From contig NZ_VJVZ01000005.1 of NCBI RefSeq assembly GCF_007097145.1, positions 62,001 through 126,000 of the forward strand: 64,000 nt of DNA, written 5' to 3'. Below are positions 42,597-52,431 of the stretch, piece after piece. The stretch's first letter is position 1. Every line of letters starts with the position of its first letter. The translations under genes and the position numbers were made by a program. The notes under the pieces are model-generated. The model saw only the letters and a program-made list of their open reading frames with translations, did no database searches and was not told the origin of the DNA. This stretch comes from Flavobacterium zepuense. GTDB lineage: Bacteria; Bacteroidota; Bacteroidia; Flavobacteriales; Flavobacteriaceae.

Positions 42597-44249
42597 GTGA
42601 GCCAGGATAAACCTTATTTTTTTCAGTCGTTTGCCATTGTGGTGCTTTCTATAGCGGCATTAATTGGCTTTAAGCAGTTTTTACCCGAAAAGATATTTAC
42701 CGAAACCGCCGGCACTAAAAACGTGGTGGTAGACAGCCTTATGCTCGAAGCAGCAGAAGGTGCGGGCAATGCCCCGGTAGAAAAAGATACCCTATCCAAC
42801 ACCAAAATATCGTTTACGGCTACCAACGGTGTAAAATTCCCTGCCGAAACATTTGAAGACTACAAGGGCTTTCAGCACCTTGTGGCATTTTACGAAAAGT
42901 TGCTCCAGCTGGAAAAATCACAGCAGGGCAACGTGCGAATAGCTTATTTTGGCGACTCCATGACCGATGGCGATATGATAGTAAAAGACCTTCGCAGCAG
43001 CTTGCAAAACCGCTTTGGCGGAGAGGGCGTGGGCTTCGTGAACATCACATCAGAGTCGGCACCATCGCGCAGCACGCTAAGCCACTCGTTTTCGGGCAAC
43101 TGGAAAACGCAGTCATACCTTAACGTAAAAAATCCGCGTAAGCCTTTTGGTATCAACGGGCACGTGTTCTTTACAAAGCGCGACACCGTTAATCCGGTTT
43201 GGGTAAAATACAAAGCCAGCAAGCTAAGCCACCTTTCAAGCCTTAACAATGCCACCCTGTTTTACGGCAGGAGCGGTAACACCCACGCAAAAATGCAGGT
43301 AATTATAGGTGCCGATACCATTAATAAAAAATTAAATGCAGGCAGCCTGTTAAACACCATGCCGGTTAGCGGCGGTGATGTTAAATCGTTTAAAGCTAAT
43401 TTTATAGCAGCCGATTCTATACCATTTTATGGCTTTAATTTTGACGATGGCCGCGGCGTGCACGTAGATAACTTCTCTAACCGTGGTAACTCCGGTTTGC
43501 CTATCGCTACTTTCAATACCAATTTAATGAAGGCCTTTAACGAGAAGCTGGGTTATGACCTTATAGTGCTGCATTACGGTACTAACGTGCTTAACTATGG
43601 CTCGCTTAATTACACTTGGTACGAAAAGAAAATGAGCAAAGTGGTGGCGCATTTAAGGGAGTGTTTCCCGGGTGTGGCGATACTTATTATTTCTACTGCC
43701 GATAAAAGCAGCAAATACGGCACCGAGATGAAAACCGACTCGGCCGTGGTGCCGCTTACCCTGGCGCAAAAACGCTACGCCGTTCAAACTGAATCGGGCT
43801 ACGTAAACCTGTATACCCTTATGGGAGGCAACGGCTCTATGGTTAGATGGGTAGAAGATGTTCCGGCCTATGCCAATAAAGATTACACCCATTTCAACTT
43901 TAGGGGTTCTAAAAAAATATCCGACCTTATATACAACCAGCTTAATGATGGTTACGAAAAATATAAAGCCCTGCGTGGCGGTAAGCCGTTGCCCAAGGAA
44001 CCTAAGAGAGATTCGGTATTTCCTGTGGCTAAGCCTGTTCAGGTTACTAAGCCTATACTAAACAAACCGGCTGCCGATAGTTTTAAACCTGCCGCACAGC
44101 CCGTTAAAAAACCGTTGCAGCCCGCAGCTGTAAAACCGGTTAAACCCGCTATAGTTCCTGCAAAGGAGATTAAACCAAAAGAATTAAAGCCACAACCGGC
44201 CCAACCGGTAACGGCTCCCGTAATAAAAGATACTGCCAATGCCCAATAA
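42597..44249 (+). CDS. membrane-anchored SGNH hydrolase-like protein
   Basis: A 550-residue protein. It starts with GTG (42597), the only start near a hydrophobic anchor (FFQSFAIVVLSIAALIGF, ~residues 8-25). The SGNH core has block I YFGDSMTDGDM (about 117-127), block III YGTNVLNYG, and block V KDYTHFNFRG with catalytic Asp/His. The last ~100 residues are a proline-, lysine- and alanine-rich linker-like tail. It overlaps the next gene by 11 bases. With it and an MBOAT protein it forms an O-acetylation-type cluster: the SGNH part probably transfers an acetyl group to or removes it from a glycan outside the inner membrane. Confidence 0.85.
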   Translation: MSQDKPYFFQSFAIVVLSIAALIGFKQFLPEKIFTETAGTKNVVVDSLMLEAAEGAGNAPVEKDTLSNTKISFTATNGVKFPAETFEDYKGFQHLVAFYEKLLQLEKSQQGNVRIAYFGDSMTDGDMIVKDLRSSLQNRFGGEGVGFVNITSESAPSRSTLSHSFSGNWKTQSYLNVKNPRKPFGINGHVFFTKRDTVNPVWVKYKASKLSHLSSLNNATLFYGRSGNTHAKMQVIIGADTINKKLNAGSLLNTMPVSGGDVKSFKANFIAADSIPFYGFNFDDGRGVHVDNFSNRGNSGLPIATFNTNLMKAFNEKLGYDLIVLHYGTNVLNYGSLNYTWYEKKMSKVVAHLRECFPGVAILIISTADKSSKYGTEMKTDSAVVPLTLAQKRYAVQTESGYVNLYTLMGGNGSMVRWVEDVPAYANKDYTHFNFRGSKKISDLIYNQLNDGYEKYKALRGGKPLPKEPKRDSVFPVAKPVQVTKPILNKPAADSFKPAAQPVKKPLQPAAVKPVKPAIVPAKEIKPKELKPQPAQPVTAPVIKDTANAQ

Positions 44250-45669
44250 AGCACTAACCCTTTTACTGTTTTTGCTTGTTTTTACCCGTGGTTTTGCGCA
44301 GGTAGATTCTACCGATGTGTACACTAACGAAGCGCTTATAGATACCATTGCTACCGATAGTATCGAGATGGTGGGCGATAATATTATTACCAATTCATCG
44401 GCACTTAGCCTGTTTTTTGAAAAGCTGTATTTAATGGAGCAGCAAAAAGCAGGGAAGATCAATATTGTGCACATTGGCGACAGCCACATCCAGGCCGACC
44501 TGATGACCAACTGCATACGGAAGCGCCTTCAGGAAATGTATGGCAATGCAGGGGCAGGGTTTATTTTTCCGCACCAGCTGGCAAAAACCAACGGTACCTA
44601 TAACGTACGTTTTAAAAGCAATGCCTCATGGGCAGCGCGCCGCAATATCTTTACTGTTGAAGAAGGCATGCCCGTAGGCCTTAGCGGTATAGGGCTTAAA
44701 ACCCGGGAAAATTTTGCCGTAGAGCTGGATGTAAAAGATAGCGCGTACCGGTTTAATACCATAAAAATTATTACACCTAAAAACGCATCGCTGTTTGATG
44801 TTGCCACCAGCTCTAAAACCATAGTGCTGGAAAGTACAGTACCTAAAAAAATTATACACCGCATAAAAAGTGGCGAGGTACTGGGCAGTATTGCCAACAA
44901 ATACGGCATTACCATAACACAGCTAAAACAGGCAAACGGCTTAAAGAACAATAACATCCGTGCGGGTAAAACACTAAAGATACCTACAAACGAACTGCAA
45001 AAGAAGGAGGTAAAGCGATCGGAGTTTATCCCGCTTTCGTTAGAAGCCGATGCACTTTCGCATTTTTACCATTCAGAAAATGCCCTTGATAAGATATACC
45101 TGCTTCCTAATAAAGAAGAAAAAGAAGTTAACCTAAGCGGCCTGGTGCTGGAAAATGATGCTCCCGGCATTTTGTACCACAGCATAGGTGTAAACGGTGC
45201 CAAGGCATCTGATTATAACAAATACCCGCTGTTCTTTGAGCAGCTGCCCGCACTTGTGCCCGATCTTGTTATCGTGTCATTGGGCACTAACGAGTCGTTC
45301 GATAAAATGGCTTCGCCCGATTTTATGGTGCAGCTTAACCAGTTCCTTGCAAACGTTAAGGCTAAAAACCCCGATGCCTGCATACTGGTAATGACACCGC
45401 CGCCATCGCTTTTCAGGAGAAAATACCCCAATACATTTGCCGCATCTTACGCTAAAAGCATTGTAATGCAGGAAACCGACCTTAATTATGCGTCGTGGGA
45501 CCTGTATACCGAAATGGGTGGGTTGTATGGTGTTAACCGTAATGCAGCACGCGGGCTAATGGCCGGAGATAAGGTGCACTACAGCAAGGATGGCTACGAA
45601 AAACAGGGAAAACTTTTTGCCGAATCGTTTATTAAGGCATACGATAATTTTAAAACCAACAGGAAGTAA
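44239..45669 (+). CDS. SGNH hydrolase-like protein with internal LysM
   Basis: A 476-residue secreted protein with a signal peptide (MPNKALTLLLFLLVFTRGFAQ). Block I is IGDSHIQADL (about 74-83), block III SLGTNES (about 349-355), and block V DKVHYSKDGY. A LysM domain (IIHRIKSGEVLGSIANKYGI..., about 205-250) is inserted in the SGNH fold, probably to bind peptidoglycan. It overlaps the preceding gene by 11 bases and ends one base into the MBOAT gene, so the three genes are co-translated. It is likely the acetyl-transferring partner for cell-wall or polysaccharide O-acetylation. Confidence 0.87.
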   Translation: MPNKALTLLLFLLVFTRGFAQVDSTDVYTNEALIDTIATDSIEMVGDNIITNSSALSLFFEKLYLMEQQKAGKINIVHIGDSHIQADLMTNCIRKRLQEMYGNAGAGFIFPHQLAKTNGTYNVRFKSNASWAARRNIFTVEEGMPVGLSGIGLKTRENFAVELDVKDSAYRFNTIKIITPKNASLFDVATSSKTIVLESTVPKKIIHRIKSGEVLGSIANKYGITITQLKQANGLKNNNIRAGKTLKIPTNELQKKEVKRSEFIPLSLEADALSHFYHSENALDKIYLLPNKEEKEVNLSGLVLENDAPGILYHSIGVNGAKASDYNKYPLFFEQLPALVPDLVIVSLGTNESFDKMASPDFMVQLNQFLANVKAKNPDACILVMTPPPSLFRRKYPNTFAASYAKSIVMQETDLNYASWDLYTEMGGLYGVNRNAARGLMAGDKVHYSKDGYEKQGKLFAESFIKAYDNFKTNRK

Positions 45670-47336
45670 TGCAGCTTACAGATTTAGTGCCGCAAATTAC
45701 AAATGAAAATTTGAGGGAATGGTTTTTATACAACGCTAAAGAACCTATGCTGTTTAGCACAGTAAAGTTTCTGCGGTTGTTTATTATATTTTATGCCATC
45801 TACATACTTATAAGGGGGCATTTTAAGGCAAGGATATTTTTTACCGCTGCCTTTTCACTCTATTTTTATTACCTGTGCAGCGAGAGGTATTTTGTGCTGC
45901 TCGTATTTTCATCGGTGGTAGATTATACGTTGAGCTACTTTTTGTATCGCGAAACCCGCCCCATACCGCGTAAAATATACTTGTGGTTCAGCGTTATTGT
46001 TAACCTTACCTTTTTAGGGTATTTTAAATACACCGGCTTTATTTTAGACAGCGCCCACACGCTTTTTGGGCTTGATTATAGTATTGGCAGGGTATTGCTT
46101 CCGGTAGGTATTTCGTTTTACACATTCCAGTCAATAAGTTATATTATAGAAATTTACCGTAAAGAAATAACCCCGGCAAAAGACTACCTGGATTACCTTT
46201 TCTTTGTGTCGTTCTTTCCGCAGCTTGTGGCGGGGCCCATTGTAAGGGCAAAAGATTTTATCCCGCAGATATACGCCAAGCTACAGCTTACCAAAGCAGA
46301 TGTTAGCAACGCGCTGTTCCTTATCATTGGGGGGCTTATCAAAAAAACGGTAATATCCGATTATATCTCCCTCAACTTTGTAGACCGTGTTTTTGATGCG
46401 CCAAGCAGCTATACCGCTTTTGAGAATCTTATGGCAGCCTACGGCTACACCATACAGATATACTGCGACTTCTCGGGCTATAGTGATATGGCCATAGGTA
46501 TTGCCATGCTTCTGGGCTTTAAACTGCCTACCAACTTCCGTACGCCTTATAAGTCGGCATCCATTACCGAGTTCTGGCGCAGGTGGCACATATCGTTATC
46601 CACCTGGCTAAAAGACTTCTTGTACATATCGGTAGGGGGTAACAGGCACGGCTCGTTTGCAGGTTTCCTGTTCCCGGCATTGTTCTTTTTCGGACTGATA
46701 GTATGGGGTATCAACTTTGCGCCAACAAGCAATATTCCGCTAATTATAAGTGTAACAGGTTTGGTGGTGTTTACACTAACCTTTATACTCTCTAAAGAGC
46801 GCGAAAAAACCATGTTTACCAACATAAACCTTTTAACTACCATGTTATTAGGCGGGTTATGGCACGGTGCCAGCCTTAGGTTTATAATTTGGGGTGCGTT
46901 GCACGGCATTGCCCTTTCAGTACACAAAATATGGCTGGAATTCTTTCCGAATAAAAAAGAAGGAAAACCCGGAGTATTGGGCAGCATTTGGAAGGTTGTG
47001 GCCATACTGCTAACGTTTCACTTTGTGGCATTTTGCTGGATATTCTTCCGCGCAAAAGATTTTGCCAATGCGTTAGAGCTTATTAATAACATAAGCACTA
47101 TAACCTTTGACCCCAACCAATGGCAAACCATTATTATGGGCTACAAAAATGTATTCATATTAATGGGTATAGGTTATGTATGGCACTTTTTACCCGAAAA
47201 TTTCACCAATAACTTAAGGCAGTCGTTCTTCCATATGCCACTGGTGCTAAAAGCGGCGATCTTTGGGCTGGTAATGTGGCTGGTATATGCAGCGGCATCG
47301 GCAGGGCCACAGCCGTTTATTTACTTCCAGTTTTAA
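45669..47336 (+). CDS. MBOAT family O-acyltransferase (AlgI-like)
   Basis: A 555-residue inner-membrane protein with about twelve hydrophobic helices. The MBOAT core has FWRRWHISLSTWLKDF (about residues 300-315) and LLGGLWHGASLRFIIWG with the active His (about 397-413). It moves an acetyl group across the membrane for delivery to SGNH partners, as AlgI does for alginate and PatA for peptidoglycan. It is the third gene of the set, its start ATG overlapping the preceding stop codon by one base. The target glycan cannot be named from the sequence; PgaB/alginate genes are absent. Confidence 0.92.
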   Translation: MQLTDLVPQITNENLREWFLYNAKEPMLFSTVKFLRLFIIFYAIYILIRGHFKARIFFTAAFSLYFYYLCSERYFVLLVFSSVVDYTLSYFLYRETRPIPRKIYLWFSVIVNLTFLGYFKYTGFILDSAHTLFGLDYSIGRVLLPVGISFYTFQSISYIIEIYRKEITPAKDYLDYLFFVSFFPQLVAGPIVRAKDFIPQIYAKLQLTKADVSNALFLIIGGLIKKTVISDYISLNFVDRVFDAPSSYTAFENLMAAYGYTIQIYCDFSGYSDMAIGIAMLLGFKLPTNFRTPYKSASITEFWRRWHISLSTWLKDFLYISVGGNRHGSFAGFLFPALFFFGLIVWGINFAPTSNIPLIISVTGLVVFTLTFILSKEREKTMFTNINLLTTMLLGGLWHGASLRFIIWGALHGIALSVHKIWLEFFPNKKEGKPGVLGSIWKVVAILLTFHFVAFCWIFFRAKDFANALELINNISTITFDPNQWQTIIMGYKNVFILMGIGYVWHFLPENFTNNLRQSFFHMPLVLKAAIFGLVMWLVYAAASAGPQPFIYFQF

Positions 47337-47454
47337 ATGTAACTTTTTGCGTTTAATTAGTGTTTTTTGTATAAAAACTCACGTATGTTATTGGTGCGTA
47401 GCTTTTTTATTGAAAATATTTCAGTAAATTGCCGCCTTTATTAATCGAATTTTT

Positions 47455-48849
47455 ATGAAAAAAACACTACTACTGTTTTCTTTGTGCGCTTCAATGCTTG
47501 GTTTTAAAGCACATGCACAGGAACCTTACACCTTAAATCTATTTGATCAGGCTATTTATTATGGTATGTATGAGGCTACCGTAAACGAGCCTATACCGGA
47601 TGGTGCCATACGCCACAGCAACTCATCGTATGCTAAAAAGCTAACGGCAGAGCAACTAAATTCGTTTGGTAACCAGCTTACCATGACCGTTACGTTACAT
47701 CCACTGTGCGATAACTATGACAGGATAGGTAAAGTAAACCTTGTGCTTGTACCTGCCGGAGCTACATCTTACGGATACAACGATGCAAATATTACAAGGA
47801 TAGAAATTGGCCGTTTTATTACTCCTTTTATGGATATGACCGTTACCGATCCGGATTCTGTGCCGTATGTTTATGATGTAGATAACCTTACACAGTTATT
47901 TCATGATACTACTGTTAGTTCAGAATACGATTTTTGGGTAGAGCTTGAAGTTTATGGCTATCAGGGTGGTCCCGGTCAGGGTGGTGCAGCGGTTGAAATA
48001 CCGGGCTGTGCAGGCAGGAACGACGTATACATGGGTTCATTAGAATTTGAATCTACAACGGATAGTGATATCGTACAAGGGCAAAATTATTTTACACCGC
48101 TTATTACCAACTATGAGCTAAAAAAATACGCGTACCCAACTAACACAGATGTAGAAGGAGAAACTACTAAAACAGTTACTTTTACGCTTGAGGAGGCTGT
48201 ACCAAATGCTAAATTTTATCTTATAACATCTAACCACGGATCTAACAGTGGTGGAGAAGAATATATAAGAAGGTGGCATTATATTTACCTTGACGATGAG
48301 CAGGTAAGCAGCTACAGGCCGGGTGGTGTATCGTGTGTGCCTTTCTTTGAGTATAATACGCAGCCAAGCTGTATTTATTATGACTGTTCTCAAAACCCAT
48401 CGCCTCCAAGGCCTGATACCAATTCTGCATGGAGCTGGAACAACTGGTGCCCGGGCGATAAGATACCTACAAGGGTAATAGAGCTTGGCGATCTTGAAGC
48501 TGGCGAACACAGCTTTAAAATTGATGTGCCTGCTGCGCAGTTTGTGGGTGATCAGGGTTATTTCCCAATGTCGGTATATTTACAAGGTTATGAAGAGACC
48601 AACTTATCTACAAAGAAAGTTGATGTTGTTAACTTTAGCATAGCGCCTAACCCGGTTACTGATGTTGCTACTATCACGGCTAACGGACAGGAAGTAAGAT
48701 CAGTTTCGCTAATTAACACATTAGGGCAAACTGTTTGGAACGGTACTACCGATAAAGTAAACCTTTCATCTTTAAAAAGTGGTGTTTACATGGTTAATGT
48801 AGCATTTGCTAATGGCCAGACTGCTACAAAAAAAGTGGTTAAAAACTAA
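47455..48849 (+). CDS. PNGase F-like secreted protein with T9SS sorting domain
   Basis: A 464-residue exported protein. After a signal peptide (MKKTLLLFSLCASMLGFKAHA), residues ~22-385 resemble the two beta-sandwich domains of peptide-N-glycosidase F, including SNHGSNSGGEEYIRRWHYIY and WSWNNWCPGDKIPTRVIELG; the second segment matches, in pattern, the C-terminal domain of the enzyme. The last ~75 residues (FSIAPNPVTDVATITANG...) are a type IX sorting signal. An N-glycan-cleaving role is possible; the catalytic Asp/Glu were not identified. It converges with the TonB-receptor operon. Confidence 0.8.
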   Translation: MKKTLLLFSLCASMLGFKAHAQEPYTLNLFDQAIYYGMYEATVNEPIPDGAIRHSNSSYAKKLTAEQLNSFGNQLTMTVTLHPLCDNYDRIGKVNLVLVPAGATSYGYNDANITRIEIGRFITPFMDMTVTDPDSVPYVYDVDNLTQLFHDTTVSSEYDFWVELEVYGYQGGPGQGGAAVEIPGCAGRNDVYMGSLEFESTTDSDIVQGQNYFTPLITNYELKKYAYPTNTDVEGETTKTVTFTLEEAVPNAKFYLITSNHGSNSGGEEYIRRWHYIYLDDEQVSSYRPGGVSCVPFFEYNTQPSCIYYDCSQNPSPPRPDTNSAWSWNNWCPGDKIPTRVIELGDLEAGEHSFKIDVPAAQFVGDQGYFPMSVYLQGYEETNLSTKKVDVVNFSIAPNPVTDVATITANGQEVRSVSLINTLGQTVWNGTTDKVNLSSLKSGVYMVNVAFANGQTATKKVVKN

Positions 48850-48870
48850 TATATAGTTTCTTAGATATAG

Positions 48871-48899
48871 AAAATCCGCCCATCGTGGCGGATTTTTTT
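48871..48899. terminator. terminator between PNGase-like gene and TonB receptor
   Basis: AAAATCCGCC / GGCGGATTTT stem with a six-base loop followed by a T run; the A-rich left side may also serve the minus strand. Confidence 0.85.
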
Positions 48900-48933
48900 A
48901 TGTTTATAGTTTACAATGTATTATTTGATTGCG

Positions 48934-51480
48934 CTAAAAACTAAACTTGATCAATGCGTTCGGGGTACGTTCCAGCGAGTAGGTATTAACTACTTCTACG
49001 CCATCGCCTGTAGTGTTTATACGGTAGTAGCGATTAATTATGTTTTGCCTGTTAAATACATTCTGTACAGCCACACCTAACTGCATGCTTACTTTTTTAG
49101 GTAATTGCCAGGTATAGGATGCCGAAAAGTTTGCCTGGAAAAAGTTAGCGATATTTTCTGAGTTAGGATAGGTGTACACAACCGATGGTGTACCTGCATT
49201 GCTAAAGGTGGGGCTGTTTATTAGCGGGGCGGTATACGGTTTACCGGTATAAAATTTAGAACCTAATGCAATTTTTAGATGGTCCCATTCATAAATAACC
49301 GCGCTGTTTACAACGTGGCTCAGCTCAAAACTACTCGGGAATCTATACGGCTCAACACCCTCAAAACGGTAGTTGTTGTTGTTCCATGAATAGCTAAGCC
49401 ACATATAAATATGTTTAAACTGCTTTTGCACTAAAAATTCGGTGCCGTAAACGGTATAATTTCCCGGTGCCTGTACTAACTCCAGCTGATCCTGAAACGC
49501 CTGGCCAAAGGTGGTAATACCATCAACCTTTTTATAAAAATTATCAACGGTTACAAGCCACCCTCTGTCTTTAAAAGTTGCTCCCACAGAGGCCTGGCTG
49601 CTTTTTTGCACCGGTATATCCTTATCATTAGCCAGTACCCAGCGGCGCTTTTCTATGCCTAAAAAGTCGCCCTGTAAATTTACTATTTGAGCTGCTGTCT
49701 GGCTTTTGCGCTCGCCAAGCAGTTCCAGTTTCCATTTGTCGTTAAAAGTGTAATTTACTACCACACGGGGCTCAAAGTAAAGCATAGTAAAATCCTCAAT
49801 ATAATTGGCGCGAAGGCCTGCACGGGCATATAAGCGGCTTTGGGTAGGGGTAAACTCCACTTCGCCAATTATGGCGTGAGTGCGCAGTACTTCTTTTACA
49901 TTCCGGCTGTAATCAGGCTGGTTAACCTTATCTGTATTTTCGTTGCCAATCTCATTAAACTGGTAACCGCTGTGCAGGGTAAAGTTTTGATTTAGCTTCA
50001 AATTATCAGATACCCTTAAACCGGTATCTAATATATTGTTTTCCTGGAGTGTTACCTGATTATATTCTATCGATGCATTTTTGCCATCTACTTTATAGTA
50101 CGACGCATAGATGCCGGCTTCGGTACTGTGGTTTTCGTTCCATTGGGTGCGCCAGGTAACTGTACCACCTAAAGTAAGCTGATTTAGGGTACTCATTTGG
50201 GTAACCACATTGGTGGCTGTAATGGTGCCCTGTGTAAAATCAAGCTTATTGCCTATGCCAATAACATCGGTATAAAGATCGTGTTTGGTGCCAATTTTTT
50301 GGTGGTACTGGGTAGTAAAATCATAAAAATAAAATTCTTTATCACTTTTATAATTTACATCGGTACTGTTATCCAGGCCGGTTACAACGGTATTCTGAAA
50401 AATACGCTTAGAGTATTTGCTGTAGGTAGGAAAGTCTAATGCATCGGTAAACGAACGCCGTGCCGAAACCTCAAAATTAGCTTTCTCTGATGCTTTTATT
50501 TTAGTGTAAAAGTCGGCACTAATCATATTACTGCCTATGCTTGTAGTACCACTGCCAATATCTTTAGGGCGGGAAGAAATATCTACCGCGCTCGATACGC
50601 TTTCGCCATAAAAGGCAGATGTGCCGTTTTTAGAGATCTTAATATCGTGCGCCAGGTTAGGGCTTAACGCCGATATCAGGCCAAAAAAGTGTCCGGTCTG
50701 GAACAGGCGGATGCCGTTCCACATAAAAAGGTTCTGGTCGTGCGTGCCGCCGCGAACATTAATGTTGCTCACGGTTTCATCGGTACTGTTAATGCCGGGG
50801 AGCTGTTGCATGGCCTGTAGTACATCGGGTTCTATAAGCCCCGGTAGGATGCCGAATTTTCGTGGCTTTATTGCATAGCTACCGTCTTTTTTCTTAGAGA
50901 TACCTGTTGCAATATAACGTTCAGCAACTACCTCCTGCAACTGTGTAACGGTAATTTTAAGGGTAATGTGCAGGCAGTCGTCATCCGGTGCTCCGGTAGG
51001 TTTTACATGGGCTTCATCATAACCTATGTGTGTTACATAAACCGAATCTTTAAAAGCGGGGGGGAGTTCAAAATAACCATCAATAGCGGTTACAATTTTT
51101 TTTTCGCCGTTGTATACTATAACGGCATTGTCTATAGGCTGGCCAAACTCGTCGGTAACATAAGCACAAACGTGCCTGTCCTTAGGTTTAACCAAATTGG
51201 TAAAAACTATAATGTAGCGGTCTTTTTCTTTAAAATTTAAAAGGGTGCGGTTGCTAAGGTAAACCAGTTTTGCCTTAAGCGGAAGGTTTACATTGGGCGG
51301 AAAGATAGAGTGCCCTGCAACATCATTTTCAGAATAGCTGAACTTTACATTATGCTGCTTTTCTATACCCGCCATTATTTTCTTAAGCTCAATACTTTTC
51401 AGTTCGTCCTGCCCAAAGCATCGGGAGGCGAAAAAAAAAAATAAGAAAGCTAAAAAATAATGCCGGGTTTCAAACGTCAT
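48934..51480 (-). CDS. FecA-type TonB-dependent receptor with STN domain
   Basis: An 848-residue outer-membrane receptor. It has a signal peptide (MTFETRHYFLAFLFFFFASRCFG), an STN signalling domain (about 30-90, IMAGIEKQHNVKFSYSENDV), a carboxypeptidase-regulatory domain (YVTDEFGQPIDNAVIVYNG), a plug (LQAMQQLPGINSTDETVSNI) and a 22-stranded barrel ending IKFSF. The STN domain is the part that would contact the FecR anti-sigma factor, so the three genes form a surface-signalling system. There is no SusD gene. The ligand is unknown. It overlaps fecR by four bases. Confidence 0.93.
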   Translation of the reverse strand: MTFETRHYFLAFLFFFFASRCFGQDELKSIELKKIMAGIEKQHNVKFSYSENDVAGHSIFPPNVNLPLKAKLVYLSNRTLLNFKEKDRYIIVFTNLVKPKDRHVCAYVTDEFGQPIDNAVIVYNGEKKIVTAIDGYFELPPAFKDSVYVTHIGYDEAHVKPTGAPDDDCLHITLKITVTQLQEVVAERYIATGISKKKDGSYAIKPRKFGILPGLIEPDVLQAMQQLPGINSTDETVSNINVRGGTHDQNLFMWNGIRLFQTGHFFGLISALSPNLAHDIKISKNGTSAFYGESVSSAVDISSRPKDIGSGTTSIGSNMISADFYTKIKASEKANFEVSARRSFTDALDFPTYSKYSKRIFQNTVVTGLDNSTDVNYKSDKEFYFYDFTTQYHQKIGTKHDLYTDVIGIGNKLDFTQGTITATNVVTQMSTLNQLTLGGTVTWRTQWNENHSTEAGIYASYYKVDGKNASIEYNQVTLQENNILDTGLRVSDNLKLNQNFTLHSGYQFNEIGNENTDKVNQPDYSRNVKEVLRTHAIIGEVEFTPTQSRLYARAGLRANYIEDFTMLYFEPRVVVNYTFNDKWKLELLGERKSQTAAQIVNLQGDFLGIEKRRWVLANDKDIPVQKSSQASVGATFKDRGWLVTVDNFYKKVDGITTFGQAFQDQLELVQAPGNYTVYGTEFLVQKQFKHIYMWLSYSWNNNNYRFEGVEPYRFPSSFELSHVVNSAVIYEWDHLKIALGSKFYTGKPYTAPLINSPTFSNAGTPSVVYTYPNSENIANFFQANFSASYTWQLPKKVSMQLGVAVQNVFNRQNIINRYYRINTTGDGVEVVNTYSLERTPNALIKFSF

Positions 51481-52379
51481 TCAGCGGTTAATATAATAGT
51501 GTCGCCGGTTTGTGTTGCTTTTAAATGATAAATAGTTTCTACTGTTTCCAGTGCAGTTTCAATATCATTCATAGGCAGCGTACCGGAGTATGGGCTTTTA
51601 GGCGTTATGCCTTTAAATGTAATAGTTTTGTTATACTGGCGCTCCAATTCTTCAATAACATCCGGCAGGTTAACTTTAGAGAATGATGTTTCATACTCCA
51701 GCCATCCCGGTGCATCGCCTTCTTCGTTAGGTAATTGCAGGTTTTTGCCATTTGCAAAACCTACAGTCATGCCGGGCGTTAGTATAATTTCCTCCTTATT
51801 GGCGGTTGTAACCTTTACTTTGCCTTCATAGCAGGTAACATCCAGGCGGCCGTTGCGGGCTTTTACATTAAATTGTGTGCCTACCACGGTAATGGTACCA
51901 TTAGGGGTAACCACATCAAAAGTTTCGCCTTTGGCAACCTTAAAATAAGCCTCGCCTTTAAGTTCTATCCTGCGATTGGCAGCCCAGTTCCATTCTTTGT
52001 ATTCCGCCTCAGTGCCTGAGTTTAAAACAACCTCAGAGTTATCGGGCAGCAAAAAGGTTTCCCTTTGTGCATTGTGTGCAAAGTGAGTTGTAACATGCGT
52101 ACTTATAAAAAAGTAAGCAGCGCCCAGCGCTAAAACCAGCATTGCAGCAATGCGCGGCATCCACGGGTTTAGCTGACGTACCTTAACGGTATCGCGGTTT
52201 TTGCGGGCCTCTATTTTTTGATAAAGAGAATCCATATCTGCCTGTGGCACTGTTAGCTGTGCCGAGAATTCTTTTATCTTACTATATGTGGCATAACCAG
52301 GTGATTGCTCAAACTCCTTCAGCTCATTCTCATCCATCTCATTGTTTAGCCACCTTGCTAACGTAACATCATCTTTCAT
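51477..52379 (-). CDS. FecR family anti-sigma regulator
   Basis: A 300-residue inner-membrane protein. A short cytoplasmic N-terminus (MKDDVTLARWLNNEMDENEL, a typical FecR anti-sigma start) precedes a single transmembrane helix (about 75-93, IAAMLVLALGAAYFF) and a periplasmic FecR domain with LLPDNSEVVLNSGTEAEY, FDVVTPNGTITVVGTQFNVK and VTCYEGKVKV. It relays receptor occupancy to the sigma factor. An AGGTAGGGT motif lies 52 nt before its start and overlaps the sigma stop. Confidence 0.93.
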   Translation of the reverse strand: MKDDVTLARWLNNEMDENELKEFEQSPGYATYSKIKEFSAQLTVPQADMDSLYQKIEARKNRDTVKVRQLNPWMPRIAAMLVLALGAAYFFISTHVTTHFAHNAQRETFLLPDNSEVVLNSGTEAEYKEWNWAANRRIELKGEAYFKVAKGETFDVVTPNGTITVVGTQFNVKARNGRLDVTCYEGKVKVTTANKEEIILTPGMTVGFANGKNLQLPNEEGDAPGWLEYETSFSKVNLPDVIEELERQYNKTITFKGITPKSPYSGTLPMNDIETALETVETIYHLKATQTGDTIILTAE

Positions 52380-52422
52380 TAGTAACCTGTTTTATAACCT
52401 TATAACAGTTATGTTTTTAAAT

Positions 52423-52431
52423 ACCCTACCT
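52423..52431 (-). promoter_or_regulatory. AGGTAGGGT motif at the sigma/FecR junction
   Basis: On the minus strand AGGTAGGGT contains the TAG stop of the sigma gene and is followed by ATTTAAAAACATAACTGTTA. The FecR ATG is 52 nt downstream. Similar motifs are at 54006, 54154 and 55934. It may be the sigma factor's own target promoter. Confidence 0.45.
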
